DNA of 64,000 nucleotides from Flavobacterium sp. MK4S-17 (GCF_009848495.1 NZ_WWEP01000014.1:1-64000), one strand, 5' to 3'. Numbered from the stretch's first letter, positions 8,331 through 17,506 are shown. A program made the numbers and translations. Notes: generated by a model not told the origin, from the sequence alone.

Positions 8331-10781
8331 ATGTCGAATCAGAAAATTTTAAATATTGACAGTCTGTCACTTCAGGAATTGGATACGGATGCAGAATTAA
8401 TACCGTTAATGACTCCCGAAGATGAAGAAGAAATGAATAATGAAGTACTTCCAGAGGCACTGCCCATACTGCCTTTGCGCAACATGGTACTGTTTCCGGG
8501 AGTTGTTATACCTATTACCGCGGGCAGGGACAAATCTATCAAACTGATAAACGATGCCAACGCTAAAGGTAAGGTTATAGGTGTTGTGGCGCAAAAGGAT
8601 GAAGCTGTGGAAGAGCCTGCTGCAGGAGATATTCATACCATTGGTACTGTAGCAAGGATATTAAGGGTGCTTAAAATGCCTGATGGTAATACTACGGTTA
8701 TATTACAGGGTAAAAAACGCTTTGAGATTGACCAGGTAACTACTGAGCAGCCTTATTTAATGGCTACAATTAAAGAGGTTAATGAGGTAAAGCCTGAAGC
8801 CGATGATGTTGAATTTACCACAATAATAGACTCGATTAAAGACCTTGCCATACAAATAATAAAAGAGAGCCCTAATATTCCAACAGAAGCTACTTTTGCT
8901 ATTAAGAATATTGAAAGCAATTCTTTCCTTGTAAATTTTGTTTCTTCCAATATGAACCTTACAGTTAAGGAAAAACAGGATTTGCTTGTTATAAATAATT
9001 TAAAGGACAGGGCGCTGGAAACATTGCGCTATATGAACCTTGAATTGCAAAAGCTGGAACTGAAAAACGATATACAAAGCAAAGTACGTTTTGACCTTGA
9101 CCAGCAGCAGCGCGAATATTTCCTGCACCAGCAGATGAAAACCATTCAGGAGGAACTTGGTGGGGTATCGCATGACCAGGAAATTGAGGAGATGCGCCAA
9201 AAGGGAAAGAACAAAAAATGGATTGATAAAACCAAATCTCATTTTGAAAAGGAGCTTGCAAAATTGCAGCGCATGAATCCGCAGGTGGCGGAATATGCCA
9301 TACAGCGCAACTATCTTGAGCTGATGCTGGACCTGCCATGGAATGAGTTTTCCAAAGATAATTTTGACCTTAAAAGAGCAGAGAAGGTACTGCACCGCGA
9401 CCATTACGGGCTTGATGATGTTAAAAAACGCATCATAGAATATCTGGCGGTACTTAAACTGCGTAATGATATGAAATCGCCTATACTTTGCCTTTATGGG
9501 CCACCGGGCGTGGGTAAAACATCTATTGGTAAATCTGTTGCAGAGGCCTTAGGCAGGGAATACATACGCATTTCATTGGGCGGATTGCGTGATGAAGCTG
9601 AAATACGCGGGCACAGGAAAACATATATAGGCGCTATGCCGGGCAGGATTTTACAGAGTATAAAAAAGGCGGGAACCTCAAACCCTGTATTTGTACTGGA
9701 TGAAATAGATAAATTATCTACCGGGCACAGCGGCGATCCTTCTTCTGCTTTACTCGAGGTACTTGACCCGGAACAGAATTCAGAATTTTACGATAACTTC
9801 CTTGAGTTAGGCTTCGATCTTTCCAAAGTTATGTTTATAGCAACCTCAAATAACATGAGCACCATACAGCCTGCCTTGAGGGACAGGATGGAAATTATAA
9901 ACATGACAGGTTATACCATTGAGGAAAAAGTGGAAATAGCGAGAAAGCACCTTTTGCCAAAGCAGATTGAGGAGCACGGGTTAAAACCTAAGGATATTGC
10001 TATAGGAAGAAAACAGCTTGAAAAAATTATAATAGGATATACACGCGAATCAGGTGTGCGTGGGCTGGAAAAGCAAATTGCAAAAATGGTGCGCCACATT
10101 GCAAAATGCATTGCCATGGAGGAGGAGTATAATAATAAAATAACAGATGAAGATATTATAACCGTATTAGGTGCCCCTAAAATGGAGCGCGATAAATATG
10201 AAAATAATGAAGTGGCAGGTGTTGTAACAGGACTTGCCTGGACAAGTGTGGGCGGCGATATTCTTTTCATAGAATCCATACTCTCAAAAGGGAAAGGAAA
10301 TATGAGCATGACCGGTAATTTAGGTAATGTAATGAAGGAGTCGGCAACCATTGCTTTGGAGTATATTAAAGCAAATGCAGAATTGTTAGGCATCAGCCCG
10401 GAGGTTATATCAAATTATAATGTGCACATTCACGTTCCTGAAGGCGCTACGCCTAAAGATGGCCCCAGTGCCGGTGTGGCTATGCTTACCTCGCTGGTAT
10501 CATCTTTCACACAAAGAAGGGTTAAAAAGCACCTTGCCATGACAGGCGAAATTACATTAAGGGGCAGGGTATTGCCTGTGGGGGGTATCAAGGAAAAGAT
10601 ACTGGCTGCCAAAAGGGCTAACATTAAAGAAATTATACTGTGTGAGGAAAACAGGCGGGATGTTGAGGAAATAAATAAAGATTACCTTACAGGGCTTACC
10701 TTTCACTATGTAAAAGAAATGGGCGATGTTATAAAACACGCCATTACCGACCAGAAAGTAAAGAATGCAAAAACACTATAA
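8331..10781 (+). CDS. lon: ATP-dependent protease Lon
   Basis: 816-aa cytoplasmic ATP-dependent serine protease that degrades damaged and regulatory proteins. The N-terminal LON substrate-binding domain begins near 45 (LPILPLRNMVLFPG). A coiled helical region leads to the AAA+ module, with Walker A GPPGVGKT near 389 and Walker B FVLDEIDK near 453. The protease domain has the catalytic Ser in KDGPSAGV (about 712) and Lys in GGIKEKILAA (about 755). Length is normal for bacterial Lon. The 192-base upstream gap holds the previous terminator and no clear TAnnTTTG box. I cannot say whether it is heat-inducible. Confidence 0.97.
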   Translation: MSNQKILNIDSLSLQELDTDAELIPLMTPEDEEEMNNEVLPEALPILPLRNMVLFPGVVIPITAGRDKSIKLINDANAKGKVIGVVAQKDEAVEEPAAGDIHTIGTVARILRVLKMPDGNTTVILQGKKRFEIDQVTTEQPYLMATIKEVNEVKPEADDVEFTTIIDSIKDLAIQIIKESPNIPTEATFAIKNIESNSFLVNFVSSNMNLTVKEKQDLLVINNLKDRALETLRYMNLELQKLELKNDIQSKVRFDLDQQQREYFLHQQMKTIQEELGGVSHDQEIEEMRQKGKNKKWIDKTKSHFEKELAKLQRMNPQVAEYAIQRNYLELMLDLPWNEFSKDNFDLKRAEKVLHRDHYGLDDVKKRIIEYLAVLKLRNDMKSPILCLYGPPGVGKTSIGKSVAEALGREYIRISLGGLRDEAEIRGHRKTYIGAMPGRILQSIKKAGTSNPVFVLDEIDKLSTGHSGDPSSALLEVLDPEQNSEFYDNFLELGFDLSKVMFIATSNNMSTIQPALRDRMEIINMTGYTIEEKVEIARKHLLPKQIEEHGLKPKDIAIGRKQLEKIIIGYTRESGVRGLEKQIAKMVRHIAKCIAMEEEYNNKITDEDIITVLGAPKMERDKYENNEVAGVVTGLAWTSVGGDILFIESILSKGKGNMSMTGNLGNVMKESATIALEYIKANAELLGISPEVISNYNVHIHVPEGATPKDGPSAGVAMLTSLVSSFTQRRVKKHLAMTGEITLRGRVLPVGGIKEKILAAKRANIKEIILCEENRRDVEEINKDYLTGLTFHYVKEMGDVIKHAITDQKVKNAKTL

Positions 10782-10801
10782 GCATACTTCTCGTATATAT
10801 T

Positions 10802-10830
10802 AAACGGCTAAATTTCTTAGCCGTTTTTTT
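10802..10830 (+). terminator. lon terminator
   Basis: AAACGGCTAA and TTAGCCGTTT form a 10-bp stem around a 5-nt loop, followed by a T run, 20 bases after the lon stop. Confidence 0.9.
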
Positions 10831-10888
10831 ATTTAAAAATAATATCTTCGCAACTGCGTTATACTATTCAGAAAACGTACTTTTACTA

Positions 10889-11908
10889 ATGTTCAGGAAT
10901 TCTTTACTTTATACCCTTTTTTTTTGCAGCGCATTCTCTTTTGGGCAAATAGGCGGTAAGCACACTTATCAGTTCCTGAACCTGGTTACTTCCCCAAGGC
11001 AGGCAGCGCTTGGCGGTAAAATAGTCACCCTTTATGATTATGATGTTAACCAGGGTATTTTTAATCCTGCTACCATAAATCCGGAAATGGACAATCACCT
11101 GTCAGTTAACTACGGCAGCTATTATGGAGAAGTATCTTATGGCACAGGCGCTTATGCCTATACATGGGACAGGCACGTGCAGACTTTTCATGTTGGTGTA
11201 AATTATGCTAATTACGGTACGTTTGAAGGCCGTGATGAAGCGGGGCTGCTTACTGGTGAATTTACCGGTAGTGAGGCAGCGTTGTCTTTCGGATATGCTT
11301 ATAATATCCCCTGGACAGATATATATGTGGGGGCAAGTGCAAAGCTGATTTCTTCCACACTGGAAAGTTATAATTCTTTTGGTGGTGCTATTGATATTGG
11401 TGCAATTTATATTGACGATGTAAATGATATTAATATTGGTATTGCGCTAAGAAATATAGGCACACAGTTTACAACATATGCGGGAACACGGGAAACACTG
11501 CCTTTTGAAATAATAGCGGGTATATCGCAGGAGGTTGAAAACGTTCCTATCCGCTGGCATTTAACCCTTGAAAATTTACAGCAGTGGAATATTTCTTTTT
11601 CCAATCCCAACCGTGCCGAAGAAACACTTGACGGGGGCAGGGAAGAGGAAAAAGTTTCTTTTATAAATAATGCACTGCGCCATGTTATTGTGGGGGCAGA
11701 ACTTTTTCCCGGCAAAAGCTTTAACCTTAGGGTAGGCTACAATTTCAGGAGGGGCGAAGAGCTACGGATAGAAGACAGGCGAAATTTTTCGGGCATATCG
11801 GCCGGGATGAGTTTACGATTTAATAAATTGCGCTTTGATTATTCCTATTCACGCTATACACTGGCTGCCAATACCAGCCTGTTTGGCTTAATGATTAATT
11901 TACAATAA
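10889..11908 (+). CDS. porQ: Type IX secretion system protein PorQ
   Basis: 339-aa outer-membrane beta-barrel protein with a signal peptide ending near residue 19 (SFGQ). The mature start GGKHTYQFLNLVTSPRQAALGGK and the pattern of short aromatic-rich strands ending in an aliphatic C-terminus are characteristic of PorQ. PorQ is a T9SS accessory protein linked in Porphyromonas to the PorU attachment complex. This fits the four T9SS cargo proteins in this window. It is followed after 4 bases by cmk, so the two are probably co-transcribed. A TATCTTCG at 10843-10850 resembles a -7 box with one mismatch. Confidence 0.87.
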   Translation: MFRNSLLYTLFFCSAFSFGQIGGKHTYQFLNLVTSPRQAALGGKIVTLYDYDVNQGIFNPATINPEMDNHLSVNYGSYYGEVSYGTGAYAYTWDRHVQTFHVGVNYANYGTFEGRDEAGLLTGEFTGSEAALSFGYAYNIPWTDIYVGASAKLISSTLESYNSFGGAIDIGAIYIDDVNDINIGIALRNIGTQFTTYAGTRETLPFEIIAGISQEVENVPIRWHLTLENLQQWNISFSNPNRAEETLDGGREEEKVSFINNALRHVIVGAELFPGKSFNLRVGYNFRRGEELRIEDRRNFSGISAGMSLRFNKLRFDYSYSRYTLAANTSLFGLMINLQ

Positions 11909-11912
11909 GGTT

Positions 11913-12599
11913 TTGGATAAAAAAATTACCATTGCTATTGACGGTTTTTCTTCCACAGGGAAAAGTACACTTGCCCGGCAATTGGCAAAGCACCTGGGGT
12001 ATGTGTATGTAGATACAGGAGCGATGTACCGGGCTGTTACTTATTATGCATTGCAAAATGGTTATATTATTGACGATCATTTTGACCGTGACGGACTGGT
12101 AAGGAAACTGCCTGAAATAAGCCTGCAATTTTTATTTAACCCTGATATTGGCAATGCAGAAATATACCTTAATGAGGTAAATGTTGAAAACGAAATCAGG
12201 ACACTGGAAGTTTCAGGGTGGGTAAGCCGTGTTGCCGAAGTATCGGAAGTGCGCGCCAAGCTGGTAGAGCAGCAAAAGCATATGGGTGAAAATAAAGGTG
12301 TGGTTATGGATGGAAGGGATATAGGCACTGTGGTTTTTCCTAATGCCGAATTGAAGCTTTTTATGACTGCAAGCCCCGAAACAAGGGCGCAACGGCGTTT
12401 TGAGGAATTACAGGGAAAAGGGCAGGATGTAACTTATGATGCTGTGCTTAAAAATGTACAGGAGCGTGATTATATTGATACGCACCGCAAGGACTCTCCG
12501 CTTATAATGGCTGATGACGCTATTGAAATTGATAATTCTAACCTTTCAATAACCCAACAGTTTGAAAAGGTTGTTGATTTAGTGCAGAAGGTTAGTTAA
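11913..12599 (+). CDS. cmk: Cytidylate kinase
   Basis: 228-aa (d)CMP kinase, converting CMP and dCMP to the diphosphates with ATP. P-loop GFSSTGKST lies at 11-19; DTGAMYRAV (about 35-43) and VMDGRDIGTVVFP (about 130-142) are family signatures of CMP binding. The only start consistent with the full P-loop domain is TTG at 11913, four bases after the porQ stop; no upstream ATG exists in this frame. Use of TTG plus tight spacing suggests translation coupled to porQ. Confidence 0.95.
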   Translation: MDKKITIAIDGFSSTGKSTLARQLAKHLGYVYVDTGAMYRAVTYYALQNGYIIDDHFDRDGLVRKLPEISLQFLFNPDIGNAEIYLNEVNVENEIRTLEVSGWVSRVAEVSEVRAKLVEQQKHMGENKGVVMDGRDIGTVVFPNAELKLFMTASPETRAQRRFEELQGKGQDVTYDAVLKNVQERDYIDTHRKDSPLIMADDAIEIDNSNLSITQQFEKVVDLVQKVS

Positions 12600-12608
12600 A
12601 CCTTAACT

Positions 12609-12664
12609 TTAACGCCGATTTTCCTTTTTAAATTAAATTTTATTAATAGATTTACCGGCGTTAA
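12609..12664. repeat. Inverted repeat between cmk and the nucleoside transporter gene
   Basis: TTAACGCCG at 12609-12617 and CGGCGTTAA at 12656-12664 are perfect complements around a 38-nt AT-rich loop. A second small repeat (TTAAC..GTTAA, 12661-12675) overlaps the right arm. The gap has no T run typical of a terminator, so this could be a leader structure or a protein-binding palindrome for the transporter gene at 12691. Confidence 0.5.
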
Positions 12665-12690
12665 CAAAATGTTAAATCAACTTCGTTTAT

Positions 12691-14064
12691 ATGGGTATTA
12701 AAGTACGCCTTATTGCCATGAGCTTCCTTCAGTTTTTTGTTTGGGGAGCATGGCTTATAACTATAGCAAATTACTGGTTTGGCACAAAGCAGTGGGACGG
12801 AACACAGTTTGGCCTTGTGTTTGGTACTATGGGTATAGCATCTATATTTATGCCAACCATAACCGGTATAATAGCCGACAGGTGGATAAATGCTGAAAAA
12901 TTGTACGGCGTGCTTCACTTGGTTTATGCGGGGGTGTTGTTTTACCTCCCACAGGTAGGAAACCCATCTGATTTTATATATGTAATGCTGCTGGCTATGT
13001 GCTGTTATATGCCTACCATTGCACTAAGCAACTCAATATCCTATACCGCATTAAAACAAAACAGTCTTGATGTGGTAAAAGATTTTCCGCCTATAAGGGT
13101 TTGGGGCACTATAGGTTTTATTGTTGCCATGTGGATAACCAACCTTACGGGCAGCAAAGCCACAGAATTTCAGTTTTATATAGCCGGCGCAGCCGCAGTG
13201 CTGTTAGGTTTATATGCTTTTACCCTGCCAAAATGCGAACCGCAAAATACCAAAGCTAATGCCACTTTAGCTGAAGCATTGGGACTTGAAGCCTTTAAGC
13301 TTTTCGGTGTATATAAAATAGCCCTGTTCTTTATATTCTCCATGTTTTTAGGAGGGGCTTTACAGCTTACAAATGCTTATGGCGACGTGTTTCTTGATGA
13401 GTTTAAATTCTTTCCTAAGTATGCCGATTCATTTGTAGTGGAATACTCTACTATAATCATGTCGATATCGCAGGTTTCAGAAACACTCTTTATCCTTGCA
13501 ATACCGTTTTTCCTGAAACGTTTTGGTATTAAAAATGTAATGCTTATCAGTATGCTTGCATGGGTTCTTCGTTTTGGGCTGTTTGCCTATGGCGACCCTG
13601 TAACAGGGCTTTGGATGATTATACTTTCATGTATAGTTTACGGTATGGCGTTTGATTTTTTCAATATATCAGGCTCTTTGTTTGTAGAAACAACCACTCC
13701 TGCAAAAATACGTTCATCGGCACAGGGGTTATTTATGATGATGACCAATGGTTTCGGTGCTGTATTAGGCAGCTTTACTTCAGGGTGGGCAATTGACAGG
13801 TTTTTTACAAAATCATTTACTAATACAAACGAACTGGCCGCTTTCCTTGAAACGGAACCAGCCAATAACCAGATGCTTGAATTTGTAAAAGGGCATGGTG
13901 TAGAGGTGGCTGCCAGCGGTACTTTTAATGCTCCCGTACTGATGAAGGACTGGCATAGTATATGGCTTGCCTTTGCAGCCTATGCACTTATTGTGGCAAT
14001 AGCTTTTGCCATAATGTTTAAGCATAAGCATGACCCTAAAGTGGTTGAAAATGTAGCACATTAA
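12691..14064 (+). CDS. Nucleoside:H+ symporter family MFS permease (NupG/XapB-like)
   Basis: 457-aa integral membrane protein with about 12 transmembrane segments. The opening LRLIAMSFLQFFVWGAW-like stretch (here VRLIAMSFLQFFVWGAW), GTMGIASIFMPTITGIIADRW and the SYTAL motif near 113 match the nucleoside:H+ symporter (NHS) family of NupG and XapB. The predicted role is uptake of nucleosides across the inner membrane, fitting the adjacent CMP kinase only loosely. C-terminal residues are cytoplasmic and His/Lys-rich. The exact substrate cannot be read from sequence. A terminator follows. Confidence 0.87.
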   Translation: MGIKVRLIAMSFLQFFVWGAWLITIANYWFGTKQWDGTQFGLVFGTMGIASIFMPTITGIIADRWINAEKLYGVLHLVYAGVLFYLPQVGNPSDFIYVMLLAMCCYMPTIALSNSISYTALKQNSLDVVKDFPPIRVWGTIGFIVAMWITNLTGSKATEFQFYIAGAAAVLLGLYAFTLPKCEPQNTKANATLAEALGLEAFKLFGVYKIALFFIFSMFLGGALQLTNAYGDVFLDEFKFFPKYADSFVVEYSTIIMSISQVSETLFILAIPFFLKRFGIKNVMLISMLAWVLRFGLFAYGDPVTGLWMIILSCIVYGMAFDFFNISGSLFVETTTPAKIRSSAQGLFMMMTNGFGAVLGSFTSGWAIDRFFTKSFTNTNELAAFLETEPANNQMLEFVKGHGVEVAASGTFNAPVLMKDWHSIWLAFAAYALIVAIAFAIMFKHKHDPKVVENVAH

Positions 14065-14088
14065 TATTCTTCATTTTAATAAAAATAA

Positions 14089-14122
14089 AAAGGCCCTGGA
14101 TAACTGTTCAGGGCTTTTGTTT
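14089..14122 (+). terminator. Terminator after the nucleoside transporter gene
   Basis: AAGGCCCTG and CAGGGCTTTT pair around a loop of about 10 nt and are followed by T-rich sequence, 25 bases after the stop codon. Confidence 0.8.
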
Positions 14123-14147
14123 TTGGAATAATTATTGAATGTAATTA

Positions 14148-14177
14148 TTTGTAAATCAAAAAAATGTTATACATTTG
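14148..14177 (+). promoter_or_regulatory. rpsA promoter
   Basis: TTTG at 14148-14151 and TACATTTG at 14170-14177 are separated by 18 bases, nearly the consensus Bacteroidota promoter. It is one of the best promoter matches in the window and precedes a ribosomal protein gene. Confidence 0.7.
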
Positions 14178-14183
14178 CACACC

Positions 14184-14298
14184 TTTTGGCAGGGTGGGTT
14201 TCCTTAAGGTTATAATCAATTTAATGTAAAACGCTTCTGTAGTTACCGCTGTATAAGAAACCCCGGCAGGTGCAGGATACAAATTTTAAGAATCAGAC
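14184..14298 (+). promoter_or_regulatory. Long rpsA leader, possible structured regulatory RNA
   Basis: With the promoter at 14148-14177, the rpsA transcript has an untranslated leader of about 115 bases, much longer than most in this window. GGGTTTC at 14196-14202 can pair with GAAACCC at 14257-14263, and GC-rich segments flank both arms. Ribosomal protein genes are often autoregulated through leader structures, so a regulatory role is plausible. I do not recognise a named RNA family here. Confidence 0.4.
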
Positions 14299-16059
14299 AT
14301 GTCTGAACAAACAAAAACAAAAGAAGAATTCTTACAAGAGTTTAACTGGCACAACTTTGAAGAAGGTATTGATCCTGTAGATGAGAAAAACCTTCAGGAG
14401 TTTGAAGATTTAGTTGAAAAAACCTTTATTGATACCGATAGTGATGAGGTGGTTGAAGGTACTGTGGTAAGGATTACCGACAGGGATGCTATTGTGGATA
14501 TCAACGCTAAATCTGAAGGCGTTATTTCTCTTAATGAATTCCGTTACAACCCTAACCTGAAAGTGGGCGACAAAGTAGAAGTACTTATAGATGTTCGCGA
14601 AGATAAATCAGGCCAGCTTGTACTTTCTCACAAAAAAGCACGTACAATTAAAGCTTGGGACAGGGTTATCAATGCTAATGAAACAGGTGAAATCGTTAAC
14701 GGTTTCGTTAAATGCAGGACTAAAGGGGGTATGATCGTTGATGTTTTTGGTATCGAGGCTTTCCTTCCGGGTTCTCAGATAGATGTAAAACCTATCAGGG
14801 ATTACGACCAATATGTAAATAAAACTATGGAATTTAAAGTGGTTAAAATTAACCATGAATTTAAAAACGTAGTAGTATCTCACAAAGCACTTATTGAAGC
14901 TGATATCGAGGTTCAGAAAAAAGAAATCATCGGGCAGCTTGAAAAAGGCCAGGTACTTGAAGGTGTTGTTAAAAACATTACTTCATACGGTGTATTCATC
15001 GACCTTGGAGGTGTTGACGGGCTTATCCACATAACTGACCTTTCATGGAGCCGTATTAACCACCCAAGTGAAGTACTTGAACTTGACCAGAAGCTTAACG
15101 TTGTTATCCTTGACTTTGATGACGAGAAAACACGTATCCAGCTTGGCCTTAAACAACTTCATCCGCACCCATGGGACGCACTTGATGCAAACCTGCAGGT
15201 AGGCGATAAAGTTAAAGGTAAAGTTGTTGTTATAGCAGATTACGGTGCATTTATTGAAGTTGCCGAAGGTGTTGAAGGCCTTATCCACGTAAGTGAGATG
15301 TCATGGTCTACACACTTAAGGAGTGCTCAGGATTTCGTGAAAGTAGGAGATGAGGTTGAAGCTGTAATCCTTACACTAGACCGCGAAGACCGTAAAATGT
15401 CTTTAGGTATTAAACAACTTACACAAGACCCTTGGACTGATATTACTTCTAAATATCCTGTAGGTTCTAAACACACAGGTATTGTAAGGAACTTTACTAA
15501 CTTCGGTATATTTGTTGAGCTTGAAGAAGGTATTGATGGACTTATCTATATATCTGACCTATCTTGGACTAAGAAAATTAAGCACCCAAGTGAGTTTGTA
15601 AACGTAGGTGATAAACTTGATGTTGTAGTTCTTGAGCTTGATGTTGAAGGACGCAAACTTTCTCTTGGCCACAAACAGACCCAGGCTAACCCTTGGGATA
15701 AATATGAAGATTCTTTCGCTGTAGGTACTGTACACACAGGTGAAATTTCTGAAATTGTGGACAAAGGCGCAACTGTAGAGTTTAATGATGATATTGTTGC
15801 ATTTATCCCTACAAGGCACCTTGAAAAAGAAGACGGAAAGAAACTTAAAAAAGGGGAATCTGCCGACTTTAAAGTAATTGAGTTCAACAAAGAGTTTAAA
15901 AGGGTAGTAGCTTCGCATACCGCTACTTTTAAAGATGAAGAAGATAAGAATGTAAAAGCTGCTGAAGCTAATACTTCTAACAATGCAGAGAAAACCACAC
16001 TTGGTGATATTGATGCATTAGCTGAACTTAAAGAAAGAATGGAAAAAGGAGAAAAATAA
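14299..16059 (+). CDS. rpsA: 30S ribosomal protein S1
   Basis: 586-aa ribosomal protein S1, which binds mRNA on the 30S subunit. Six S1 (OB-fold) domains follow an acidic N-terminus. The first has EGTVVRITDRDAIVDI (about 53), and later repeats show the LEGVVKNITSYGVFIDLGG / DGLIHITDLSW pattern with HPSEVL. A lysine/glutamate tail ends in KERMEKGEK. Length is slightly above the E. coli protein. It has a strong promoter, a long leader and its own terminator. S1 matters particularly in this phylum, where Shine-Dalgarno use is rare. Confidence 0.97.
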   Translation: MSEQTKTKEEFLQEFNWHNFEEGIDPVDEKNLQEFEDLVEKTFIDTDSDEVVEGTVVRITDRDAIVDINAKSEGVISLNEFRYNPNLKVGDKVEVLIDVREDKSGQLVLSHKKARTIKAWDRVINANETGEIVNGFVKCRTKGGMIVDVFGIEAFLPGSQIDVKPIRDYDQYVNKTMEFKVVKINHEFKNVVVSHKALIEADIEVQKKEIIGQLEKGQVLEGVVKNITSYGVFIDLGGVDGLIHITDLSWSRINHPSEVLELDQKLNVVILDFDDEKTRIQLGLKQLHPHPWDALDANLQVGDKVKGKVVVIADYGAFIEVAEGVEGLIHVSEMSWSTHLRSAQDFVKVGDEVEAVILTLDREDRKMSLGIKQLTQDPWTDITSKYPVGSKHTGIVRNFTNFGIFVELEEGIDGLIYISDLSWTKKIKHPSEFVNVGDKLDVVVLELDVEGRKLSLGHKQTQANPWDKYEDSFAVGTVHTGEISEIVDKGATVEFNDDIVAFIPTRHLEKEDGKKLKKGESADFKVIEFNKEFKRVVASHTATFKDEEDKNVKAAEANTSNNAEKTTLGDIDALAELKERMEKGEK

Positions 16060-16080
16060 ATTTTCTTATCCTTCAATATA

Positions 16081-16107
16081 AAGCCCTCACATAGTGAGGG
16101 CTTTTTT
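16081..16107 (+). terminator. rpsA terminator
   Basis: AAGCCCTCAC and GTGAGGGCTT form a 10-bp stem around ATA, followed by a T run, 21 bases after the rpsA stop. Confidence 0.9.
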
Positions 16108-16180
16108 ATTATATTAGAACTTTGAGATTAAATAGTGCAAAAGTAAAAAGCTATATTAAATATTAACTCATTGGAAACAG

Positions 16181-16209
16181 AAAAGCCCTCACATTTGCGA
16201 GGGCTTTTT
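16181..16209 (-). terminator. Terminator of the carotenoid operon
   Basis: AAAAGCCCTC and GAGGGCTTTT form a 10-bp stem with an 8-nt loop, ending just beyond the crtZ stop codon. It reads as a terminator on the reverse strand. Its stem is nearly the same as the rpsA terminator 100 bases away, so the convergent units are insulated by two separate hairpins. Confidence 0.85.
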
Positions 16210-16212
16210 ATT

Positions 16213-16665
16213 TTAGCTTTTCTTAAAATATTTCCAAGGCACTACCAGCATACCAAAACATTCACCATCTGCTTTACCTGTGTGCTTATGGTGCATTTTA
16301 TGTGCCCGGCGCACCGCCTTTGCATACCGGTTGTTGGCATTCCTGAATATTTTAAACCTTTGGTGTATAAAAATATCATGCACAAAAAAGTAAGCTATAC
16401 CGTAGGCCAGTATCCCCAAACCAATGGCAAGCCCAATTTGCAGTATATCATTTTTCCATAAAAGGAAAAAGCCGATACTTACCAGCGCATAAAAAATAAA
16501 AAAAGCATCGTTACGCTCAAACCAGGAATCATGATCTTTCCGGTGATGGTCCCTGTGCAGGCTCCATAAAAAACCATGCATTACATATTTATGGGTAAAC
16601 CACGCCATAAATTCCATAATGCCGAAGGTTAATAAAAATACTATTATATATATCCACCACTCCAT
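16213..16665 (-). CDS. crtZ: Beta-carotene hydroxylase CrtZ
   Basis: 150-aa membrane di-iron hydroxylase that adds 3-hydroxyl groups to beta-ionone rings, giving zeaxanthin from beta-carotene. All histidine clusters are visible: H25-x4-H30, H37-x2-HH(40,41), H96-x4-H101 and H122-x2-HH(125,126). About four hydrophobic segments lie between and around them. Length fits bacterial CrtZ. It is the last gene of the regulator-crtI-crtB-crtZ unit, one base after crtB, and a terminator follows. Confidence 0.92.
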   Translation of the reverse strand: MEWWIYIIVFLLTFGIMEFMAWFTHKYVMHGFLWSLHRDHHRKDHDSWFERNDAFFIFYALVSIGFFLLWKNDILQIGLAIGLGILAYGIAYFFVHDIFIHQRFKIFRNANNRYAKAVRRAHKMHHKHTGKADGECFGMLVVPWKYFKKS

Positions 16666-16666
16666 A

Positions 16667-17506
16667 TTAAATAATATTAAAACGATAATTAAAATAGCAT
16701 TGTGCCAGCAGGCCTAATTTTTCATAATCAGGAACCCTTATACGGGTTGATTTAATTTTTACAGGAGGCGTGTTTTTTAATTTTTGCAATAATTTTTTAT
16801 AATATACATAAGCCGTATATACCCCAAATTTAGCTTCGGGTGGTAATTTAATGATACCTTTAAAGCCCTCGTTAAGATCGGCTTCAATTTCACTTATAAT
16901 AGCTGCTTTCGTGGCATCATCAATTTCACTTAAATTCAGTGAGGGAAAATAATTCCTTTCCAATTCCTCAGTGTCGGCTTTCAGGTCGCGTAAAAAGTTT
17001 ACTTTTTGGAATGCCGAACCCAGCCTCATGGCAGGCATTTTTAGTTCCTCATACTTTTTGTCATCGTTGCCTGTAAATACTTTAAGGCACATTAGCCCGA
17101 CCACATCGGCCGAGCCGTAAATGTACTCATTATATTCCTGAACGGTATTATAAACACTTTTATGTAAGTCCATTTTCATACTTTTCATAAAAGCATCAAT
17201 CAGGTTTTGGGGGATATTATATTTGTTTACGGTATGCTGGAAGGCATTCAGCACTGGGTTTAAACTTATTTTTTCTTTAAGGGCAGTTTTAAGGTCTTCT
17301 TCAAGGAGGGCAAAAAGTTTTTCTTTGTCATAGTCATGAAAAGTATCCACAATTTCATCTGCAAGGCGAACAAAACCATAAATATTGTAAATATCCTGGC
17401 GTATGCTTGGTGACAGCATTTTTACTGCAGATGAAAATGATGTGCTGTATGCACGGGTTATATTTTTACTGCACTGGCAGGAAATGAGGTCAAAAATTGC
17501 TTTCAT
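16667..17506 (-). CDS. crtB: Phytoene synthase CrtB
   Basis: 279-aa squalene/phytoene synthase family protein that condenses two geranylgeranyl diphosphates to phytoene. The two Asp-rich magnesium-binding motifs are D50-EIV-D54 and the RDLKAD motif near 188. YSTSFSSAVKML near 20 is the usual N-terminal signature. It overlaps crtI by four bases (ATGA), so the two are translationally coupled. Squalene synthase is an alternative within the family, but the crtI and crtZ neighbours make phytoene synthase far more likely. Confidence 0.93.
   Translation of the reverse strand: MKAIFDLISCQCSKNITRAYSTSFSSAVKMLSPSIRQDIYNIYGFVRLADEIVDTFHDYDKEKLFALLEEDLKTALKEKISLNPVLNAFQHTVNKYNIPQNLIDAFMKSMKMDLHKSVYNTVQEYNEYIYGSADVVGLMCLKVFTGNDDKKYEELKMPAMRLGSAFQKVNFLRDLKADTEELERNYFPSLNLSEIDDATKAAIISEIEADLNEGFKGIIKLPPEAKFGVYTAYVYYKKLLQKLKNTPPVKIKSTRIRVPDYEKLGLLAQCYFNYRFNII

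Noticed and set aside
9911-10393. Open frame of 160 codons on the reverse strand inside lon
   Set aside because: It is a shadow of the strongly conserved Lon coding frame, with a Ser/Pro-rich translation and no upstream signal.
16081-16209. Two copies of a GCCCTC/GAGGGC hairpin as a repeat element
   Set aside because: Each sits directly after the end of a transcription unit in the proper orientation, so they are ordinary terminators with similar stems.
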